Below, one piece after another: positions 58,539-64,000 of a DNA stretch of 64,000 nt. Under the pieces are notes generated by a model. The model saw only the letters and a list, made by a program, of their open reading frames with translations, did no database searches and was not told the DNA's origin. Position 1 is the stretch's first letter. Each line of letters begins with the position of its first letter. The stretch comes from DASXHY01 sp035552155 (GTDB lineage: Bacteria > Verrucomicrobiota > Verrucomicrobiia > Limisphaerales > DASXHY01). The translations under genes and the position numbers were made by a program. Where the stretch lies: contig DASZLX010000031.1 of assembly GCA_035552155.1 (NCBI GenBank), forward strand, positions 1 to 64,000. The letters are read 5' to 3'.

Positions 58539-59096
58539 ATGGCATGGTTCAAAAAAAAACCAGACCCCATTTCAGACCGCGCCCGCGCGCTGAATGAGGA
58601 GATAGCCGCGCTCGAATCGCAGATCAAAAGCCTCGATTCGAAACTTCAGCAAGCTCCCCCACCCGCCAAATTGCGTTCTACCGCGATGCCGCACGGCGAA
58701 ACGATCCAACGCTCGCCGGAATCAGAATCGCCCGCTCCGAAACCCGAAGCTCGAAACCCGAAGCTCGAAACCCCGAAACCGCACGAGCCCATCTTCGAGG
58801 AGGTGGACCAGAATCGCCTGAAGTCGCGCACGGAAGCCGCGACGCCGGAACACTACAACGAACTGGGCGTGCGCAAATACGACTTGCCCGCGCTATTGCG
58901 CCGCATCCGCAATCATTTTCGCGGTCCCTCGACGAATAATCCGAAGCTTGTTCACTACCTCGCGGCCGGGGGCGTCCAGGGCTTGCGTCCGTTGCGCTAC
59001 GAGAAACGCGTGGCGCGCAACCGCTTTATTTTCTTCGTCATCATTTTATTTTCCGTGTTGCTGGGTCTCATCTTGGTGTTTGTCAAACATCATTGA
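58539..59096 (+). CDS. Coiled-coil protein with C-terminal membrane anchor, repeat-bearing linker
   Basis: The 185-residue protein begins MAWFKKKPDPISDRARALNEEIAALESQIKSLDSKLQQ (short coiled coil), then a Pro/Glu/Ser-rich linker and a basic segment, and ends in one helix (FIFFVIILFSVLLGLILVFV). The linker contains a 14-bp direct tandem repeat at 58739-58780, translated PKPEARNPKLETPKP. No family is known. Confidence 0.75.
   Translation: MAWFKKKPDPISDRARALNEEIAALESQIKSLDSKLQQAPPPAKLRSTAMPHGETIQRSPESESPAPKPEARNPKLETPKPHEPIFEEVDQNRLKSRTEAATPEHYNELGVRKYDLPALLRRIRNHFRGPSTNNPKLVHYLAAGGVQGLRPLRYEKRVARNRFIFFVIILFSVLLGLILVFVKHH
58739..58780 (+). repeat. 14-bp tandem repeat inside a coding linker
   Basis: GAAACCCGAAGCTC occurs twice in tandem, and a third degenerate unit follows. 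A 14-bp unit is two 7-bp units and shifts the frame by 2 nt on gain or loss. Confidence 0.8.
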
Positions 59097-59104
59097 CTTT
59101 GTGG

Positions 59105-59125
59105 CAGCCGACGTGAGGCTCCGCT
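59105..59125. repeat. GAGCCGACGTGA-type hairpin repeat (copy 2)
   Basis: AGCC (59106-59109) pairs with GGCT (59117-59120) around GACGTGA. It resembles the element at 45881-45908. Confidence 0.55.
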
Positions 59126-59202
59126 AGAAAATGCTCCGCGCTGATCAGCACACATGAAGGAGCGAGTTTGATGGCGACTTTTGCCCTTCGCGGGAGTTTA
59201 AT

Positions 59203-60231
59203 ATGCATAAGAGTATGCAAACTCTATTGCGCATTCTGTTCTTGGTTTTCTTTTCGTTCACTGCCACAGCCTGCATCTGGGACGCGCAATCGCTCTGGCG
59301 CGAAAAATTGCGAAACCACGATCTGGCTCAAACCATTCTTCACAACGAAGCAATTCCTGAAAACACCAATGACCTTCGCGCCACCATCAAAAGCCTCGAA
59401 GCCGATCGCCACGAAAATGACTCCATGTGGTGGAATAACCTCGCCGGCGCCTACATCCGATTAGGCCAGTCGGGGACGGCGGTTAAACTTCTGGAACCGG
59501 TCGCGGGAAAATTTCGGGATGATTACGGCATCCATGCAAACCTTGGCACGGCTTATCATTTGCTGGGCCGCTATCAGGATGCGGAACGTGAAATCGCCCG
59601 CGATTTGGAAATCAATCCGAACGCCCACTTCGGCCTCGAGAAATATCATCTCGCGCTGCTGCAATACCTGGTTCGCGATACGAAATACCGGGCCCGCCAT
59701 GTTTACGTGGATGAATGCACGGCGGGATTCCTGGCTGACAGCAGCGGACCCATTTTGTTCTCTCAAGCTGAGGAGTTGGACCAGGTATTGGCGGTCGAAT
59801 ACACGAATGACGTGGCCGCCGCAGAAGCGGAGCACAGGCTGGGAATAGTGGCCGCGATAGATACTCCGCCCGTCTATCGCGCGAAGTGGAATCTCTTGAC
59901 GGATAAGAATTTTGAAGCGGGGGTCATTTACATGGCGCAGATGAATCCCGAGGAGCCGGCGTGCTGGACAATGCTCGGGCTCGCGGCATGGAATAAACAC
60001 AACTACCACCTGGCGGCAACCGCGTTCGAAAAGGCTATTGACCTGAAATCACCGCAGTCAGACCTTTTGCAAAAGCGTGTAGACGGATTGCATGAGTATA
60101 TTAACAAATCACATCTCACCGATCCGACGATAATTTTGATCATCTTTTGTTTGGCTCCCGTAGTCATCCTCTACTACATCTATTCAAAAATTCGTGATCG
60201 GTATAAATTGAAAATGCGTCGGCTGGCGTAA
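59203..60231 (+). CDS. TPR protein with signal/anchor and C-terminal helix
   Basis: The 342-residue protein has an N-terminal hydrophobic stretch (residues 5-24) ending in a lipobox-like TATAC, TPR-like repeats (WWNNLAGAYIRLGQSGTAVKLL, IHANLGTAYHLLGRYQDAEREI, CWTMLGLAAWNKHNYHLAATAF) and a C-terminal membrane helix (PTIILIIFCLAPVVILYYIYS). It is probably a periplasmic or inner-membrane scaffold. No partner is identified. Confidence 0.75.
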   Translation: MHKSMQTLLRILFLVFFSFTATACIWDAQSLWREKLRNHDLAQTILHNEAIPENTNDLRATIKSLEADRHENDSMWWNNLAGAYIRLGQSGTAVKLLEPVAGKFRDDYGIHANLGTAYHLLGRYQDAEREIARDLEINPNAHFGLEKYHLALLQYLVRDTKYRARHVYVDECTAGFLADSSGPILFSQAEELDQVLAVEYTNDVAAAEAEHRLGIVAAIDTPPVYRAKWNLLTDKNFEAGVIYMAQMNPEEPACWTMLGLAAWNKHNYHLAATAFEKAIDLKSPQSDLLQKRVDGLHEYINKSHLTDPTIILIIFCLAPVVILYYIYSKIRDRYKLKMRRLA

Positions 60232-60302
60232 GACTTCCGCGTAGTCGTCATTTCATTTAAGAGTGACTTTTCCTCATTTTCGACGCAGATTTTAGCTTGG
60301 GC

Positions 60303-61703
60303 ATGAAAAAAATTTCTCCAGTTTCCCGCAGTGGGCGCTTTGCCAACGGGCCGTCGGCAGATGTGGCGCGATTCACGGAATCCATCTCTTTCGATTGGCG
60401 GCTCTGGAAGCACGACATCCTGGGCTCTATGGTCCACGCGACCATGCTCCAAAAAATCGGCGTGCTCACCCGCGCGGAATTGAAGGCGATTTTGAAGGGC
60501 TTCGACGGCATCGCCCGGGACATCCAGTTGGGGCGGTTTCATTGGCGCGCGGAACTTGAAGACGTTCATATGAACATCGAGGCGGAGTTGACTCGGCGCG
60601 TCCCGGCGGGCGCGAAGCTTCACACCGGTCGCTCGCGCAACGACCAGGTGGCGCTCGATGTCCGGATGTGGCTGCGGGACGAAGTTTTCGAGCTGATGGC
60701 CGAATTGCGCGGTTTGCAAAAGGCGCTGGTGGAGCTTGGTGCGAAGAACGCGGATGTGCTGATCCCGGGTTACACGCACCTGCAACGCGCCCAGCCCGTT
60801 TATCTCGCGCATCATTTGCTCGCTTACGTCGAAATGATCGAGCGCGACTACACGCGGTTGGAGGATTGTTTTCTGCGAGTGAATGTCTGTCCGCTCGGCA
60901 GCGGCGCCATTGCCGGTTCCACTCTTCCGTTGAAACGCGAGATGGTCGCGAAACTTCTCGGCTTTGTGGATGGCAAAGGCAAGGCGAAGGTTTCGCAAAA
61001 CTCCATGGATGCCGTGAGCGATCGCGATTTCGCGGTTGAGTTCTGCGCCATCGCCGCCCTGGTCGCCGTGCATCTCTCGCGCTTGGCGGAGGACGTCATC
61101 CTCTGGGCCAGCGCGGAATTTAATTTCATCAAAATTGCCGATGCCTACACCACCGGTTCGTCGCTGATGCCGCAAAAGAAAAATCCGGACATCGCCGAAC
61201 TCGCTCGCGGCAAAAGCGCGCGGGTCATTGGAAACCTGGTGGCTCTATTGACGCTATTGAAAGGCCTGCCGATGACTTACAATCGCGATTTGCAAGAGGA
61301 CAAGGAACGATTGTTCGACACGGTGGACACCGTCCGCGCGACCGTGCGCCTGACGGCCGCGATGCTGAAAAATACCAAAGCGAACCACGCCGCGTGCCAG
61401 GTCGCAGCGAGTGATCCGGCATTGCTCGCCACGGATTTGGCCGATTACCTCGTGCGGAAAGGCATGCCCTTTCGCGAAGCGCATCATGTCGTCGGCGCGG
61501 TCGTGGGGCTGGCTGAAAAATCAGGCAAGCCGTTGAATCAACTGAGCCTCGCGCAATTGCAATCCGTCCACCAACATTTCGGCCGTGATGCGACCGGCGT
61601 GTTTAACGTGAAAACCGCAATGGCGCGACGAAACATCACCGGTGCGCCGGGCACGAAAGAGGTCGCAAAGCAATTGGGGAAGTGGCAAAGGCTCTTAGGT
61701 TAA
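60303..61703 (+). CDS. argH: Argininosuccinate lyase
   Basis: The 466-residue enzyme cleaves argininosuccinate to arginine and fumarate. Motifs are FTESISFDWRLWKHDI, HTGRSRNDQVALD, YTHLQRAQPV and the fumarase-superfamily signature GSSLMPQKKNPD. The ATG at 60303 is used; a TTG six bases earlier is less likely. It is monocistronic here. Confidence 0.96.
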   Translation: MKKISPVSRSGRFANGPSADVARFTESISFDWRLWKHDILGSMVHATMLQKIGVLTRAELKAILKGFDGIARDIQLGRFHWRAELEDVHMNIEAELTRRVPAGAKLHTGRSRNDQVALDVRMWLRDEVFELMAELRGLQKALVELGAKNADVLIPGYTHLQRAQPVYLAHHLLAYVEMIERDYTRLEDCFLRVNVCPLGSGAIAGSTLPLKREMVAKLLGFVDGKGKAKVSQNSMDAVSDRDFAVEFCAIAALVAVHLSRLAEDVILWASAEFNFIKIADAYTTGSSLMPQKKNPDIAELARGKSARVIGNLVALLTLLKGLPMTYNRDLQEDKERLFDTVDTVRATVRLTAAMLKNTKANHAACQVAASDPALLATDLADYLVRKGMPFREAHHVVGAVVGLAEKSGKPLNQLSLAQLQSVHQHFGRDATGVFNVKTAMARRNITGAPGTKEVAKQLGKWQRLLG

Positions 61704-61893
61704 TGTTTTTTCGGGACACCTTTCGCGGCGGATGGGATGTGGCGCTGCTTGAAATGAAGGGCAACTCGCGCTGAGTGGTGTGCAAAGCTTTGGCAATCAG
61801 GGCTCAAGGCGGCAGGGAAACTGCTTGTCGAGGGATACTCTGTTCGGGTTTTGAGCAATGTGGTAGGCTCGGAGGTCGAAGGTTTACTGATTT

Positions 61894-62592
61894 ATGAAAT
61901 TGTTTCGCTTGATGTTTCGCCGGGAAACGGCCGTGCCGATGCTGGCGCTTTCGTTCGCCTCCGCCGTCAGTGTAGCGCTGGTGATCGGGCGGATTGCGTG
62001 GATGCGGGATTCGCACTATGCATTTTTAATCTGGAACCTTTTTCTCGCCTGGCTCCCTATGATTTTTGCGCTACTGGCGCGCGAGCACCAAAAAGAGGAC
62101 GCCAACCCGGGATGGCGATTTCTTGCTTTCGGCGGCGCCTGGCTGCTGTTCTTTCCGAATGCGCCTTATATCTTCACCGATATCGTCCATTTGAAACTTT
62201 TCTACAGCCACTTCTGGGTGGACCTCATGCTGATCCTGATAAATGCGCTCACCGGATTAATCGTTGGTTTCCTTTCGCTGTATCTTATGCAATCCGCCGT
62301 GAGGCGCATGGCGGGAAACCTGGCCAGTTGGATATTCATCGCCGCAGTGGCATTGCTGAGCGGCTTTGGCATGTTCCTCGGGCGTTTCCTGCGATTGAAT
62401 AGTTGGGACGTGGTGGCACCGGGAAAAATGTTTCATCTCATTGGTGACTCCGGAAGGCTACTGTCTGCGTTTCCCGGCTCGATTGCTTTCTCGATCATGT
62501 TTGCGGCGTTTGTGTTTATTGCCTACCTCATGTTATACGCGCTCACGCATCTTTCCCCTCCGCAGATGAATTCGGTTCAGGCGGGAAAATAA
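61894..62592 (+). CDS. DUF1361 membrane protein
   Basis: The 232-residue protein has about six helices and the DUF1361 hallmark LLFFPNAPYIFTDIVHL together with FLIWNLFLAWLPM and FLGRFLRLNSWDV. The family function is unknown. It lies between argH and the GAF kinase gene, transcribed in the same direction as argH. Confidence 0.9.
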   Translation: MKLFRLMFRRETAVPMLALSFASAVSVALVIGRIAWMRDSHYAFLIWNLFLAWLPMIFALLAREHQKEDANPGWRFLAFGGAWLLFFPNAPYIFTDIVHLKLFYSHFWVDLMLILINALTGLIVGFLSLYLMQSAVRRMAGNLASWIFIAAVALLSGFGMFLGRFLRLNSWDVVAPGKMFHLIGDSGRLLSAFPGSIAFSIMFAAFVFIAYLMLYALTHLSPPQMNSVQAGK

Positions 62593-62644
62593 GGCCGCCC
62601 AGCGTCTGGAACGTGGGACGAGCGAGGGTCGCGACCTGCTTGAA

Positions 62645-64000
62645 TCACTGCGGCAACAAAACGCGAATTACCGTGCCTTCGCCGCGTTTGGAACGCAGCG
62701 TGAGCTTGCCGTGATGCGCCTCCACGATGCGATGAACGATCGCCAGTCCCAGGCCCGTGCCGGTGCGCTTGGTGGTGTTGAGAAGTGATGTGAACGCGCG
62801 CTGCTGTTGTTCCTCGGTCATCCCTTCGCCGGTATCCTTGAACTCAACAAGAATCAACGGCGTGCGAGTGTCTGCCTGGCTGACGTGAGTAGTCCGGGCA
62901 CTAATGGTCAATGTGCCGCCTTCCGGCATCGCTTCCGCTGCGTTGAGAATCAAATTCAAAAACGCCTGCTCCAATTGCGTGGCGTCGCCGGTGATGGGCG
63001 GCAGGTTCGACTGCAGTTTTGTTTTCCAGGCCACATTTTGGTTCTTGAGCTTGTGGCGGACGAGCAGGCCCAGTTCGTCAAGCAATTGGTTCAAATTCAC
63101 CGGCGCGAGTTTCGGCTCGGCCGTGCGCGCGAACGCGAGAATTTGCTCCACAATTTTGTTCAGGTGCTCGATTTTTTCGCTGATGATGCGGGCGTCTTTG
63201 GTGCGCGGGTCGCCGGCGGGAAATTTCAAATCCAGCGAGTGATACAGCATTTTCATCACGGTCAGCGGATTGCGGATTTCGTGCGCGACTTCGGCTGCGA
63301 GCAATCCCAGCGCGGAAAGTTTTTCGTTCTGCCGCAACTGCTCCTCCACGTCCACGATGCGCTCGTAAAGCCTCGCTTTCTCGATGGCAATGGCGGAAAG
63401 CTCCGCCAACGCGCTCAGGATGCGGATTTCTTCGTTGGAAAAATGATACGGCTGGCCAGTGTAAACGCTCAATGTGCCGATAACCTGGCCGGTGAACAGC
63501 AAAGGCACGCTCAACAGCGACACCAGTCCTTCGCGTCGCGCAACTTCCACATTTTGATAGCGGCTTGAGATCTGGACATTGGCGACCTGGAGCGGTTTCT
63601 TGCGCCGCGCCACCACCCCCAGCAGGCTTTCGCTGAGGCTGAGTCGCGGTTTGCTGATATACGCTTCGCCCGCGCCGTAGCTGGCGCGCAAGTCCAGCCA
63701 TTCGCGCGAGTCATCCAGCATCATCAATGAACACATTTTTGCCCGCATCAACACGCACACTTCCGCCGTCACGACCTGCAACGCATCGTCCAGGTTCAGC
63801 GTGGAATTGATGGTGCGGCTGACATTGGCGAGCGATTCGAAGAGACGCGCCTTCAGCCGTAATTGCTCGTAGAGCCAGGTGTTATGAATCACGCGCGAAG
63901 CCTGCACCGCCAGCGCCTCCAGTAATTCCTGGTCGTCCGCGCTGAACGCACTCTCGACGTCCGAATCCACGTTCAACACACCCCGCACTTCGCCGTTTAC
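62645..64000 (-). CDS. GAF-domain sensor histidine kinase, 5' end beyond the window
   Basis: The frame is open to the right edge of the window. The 447 residues visible from a GTG at 63988 are internal: they begin with the end of one GAF domain (RGVLNVDSDVESAFSADDQELLEALAVQASRVI), then a second GAF domain (LESLANVSRTINSTLNLDDALQVV ... SVYTGQPYHFSNEEIRILSALAELSAIAIEKARLYERIVDVEEQ), HisKA (AEVAHEIRNPLTVMKMLYHSLDL) and HATPase (NLILNAAEAMPEGG, DTGEGM, GTGLGLAIVHRIVEAH). No receiver domain is attached. It is probably a soluble kinase sensing a small ligand or redox signal. Confidence 0.9.
   Translation of the reverse strand, partial: VNGEVRGVLNVDSDVESAFSADDQELLEALAVQASRVIHNTWLYEQLRLKARLFESLANVSRTINSTLNLDDALQVVTAEVCVLMRAKMCSLMMLDDSREWLDLRASYGAGEAYISKPRLSLSESLLGVVARRKKPLQVANVQISSRYQNVEVARREGLVSLLSVPLLFTGQVIGTLSVYTGQPYHFSNEEIRILSALAELSAIAIEKARLYERIVDVEEQLRQNEKLSALGLLAAEVAHEIRNPLTVMKMLYHSLDLKFPAGDPRTKDARIISEKIEHLNKIVEQILAFARTAEPKLAPVNLNQLLDELGLLVRHKLKNQNVAWKTKLQSNLPPITGDATQLEQAFLNLILNAAEAMPEGGTLTISARTTHVSQADTRTPLILVEFKDTGEGMTEEQQQRAFTSLLNTTKRTGTGLGLAIVHRIVEAHHGKLTLRSKRGEGTVIRVLLPQ

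Noticed and set aside
1..64000. CRISPR array, IS element, prophage
   Set aside because: No regular 25-40 bp direct repeats with unique spacers, no transposase and no phage structural genes were seen.

Overview
The window looks like chromosomal DNA of a high-GC Gram-negative bacterium, most likely Verrucomicrobiota of the Pedosphaera/Limisphaera type (former subdivision 3). This is inferred from gene content: futalosine-pathway MqnA, hopanoid genes, an Mla-type lipid transporter, a DUF4912 plus GH57 pair, DUF1080, YHYH and MbnP-type proteins, and many two-component proteins. Many short palindromic and 7-bp-unit repeats sit between and inside genes. No prophage, insertion sequence, CRISPR array or rRNA was seen.

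Layout. 1-2.1 kb: a TMTC-like membrane/TPR gene broken by a frameshift inside a 7-bp repeat. 2.2-9.4 kb: an EF-hand protein and receiver protein, an MbnP-like domain joined to an MbnH-like di-heme peroxidase (with an in-frame TAG between the two haems), a YHYH protein and an OmpR-type two-component pair. Three transcription units here share one promoter pattern: an 11-bp-spaced CTTAAGGT direct repeat, 8 bp, a -10-like hexamer, 6 bp, then ATG. This implies a single regulon with leaderless mRNAs and is the best candidate for an undescribed system. 9.4-16.2 kb: an orphan UreF-like gene, a probable 6S RNA with its own promoter, a very large pyruvate:ferredoxin oxidoreductase with promoter and terminator, a small kinase-fold gene and a small unknown gene. 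16.7-18.9 kb: metF with an upstream operator-like dyad, and a Tat-exported aldo/keto reductase.

19.0-26.8 kb is a long + strand run: yicC, gmk, coaC, an NtrB/NtrC-like pair, a small membrane protein, then hopanoid-type hpnD, hpnK and a small transporter, facing hpnG and an exonuclease on the other strand. 28.4-32.8 kb: a PepSY lipoprotein, mqnA and an Mla-like MCE/ATPase/permease operon whose ATPase has lost several catalytic residues. 32.9-36.2 kb: a GH42 protein lacking its acid/base Glu, DciA-like and DUF2721 proteins, and tRNA-Leu(CAG). 36.3-47.2 kb: a DUF1080 protein, then a signalling island (MASE1 hybrid kinase, a receiver-adenylate cyclase, several stand-alone receivers including a tandem duplicate pair), a PIG-L deacetylase and an AsmA-like protein.

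47.3-64 kb: DUF4912 and GH57 glucan-branching genes, small membrane proteins, a subtilase, ligA, a thioredoxin-fold protein, a GmhA-like isomerase, two coiled-coil/membrane proteins, a TPR protein, argH, a DUF1361 protein and a GAF histidine kinase cut by the right edge.

All calls come from reading motifs and alignments by eye. No database search, folding program or codon statistic was run.
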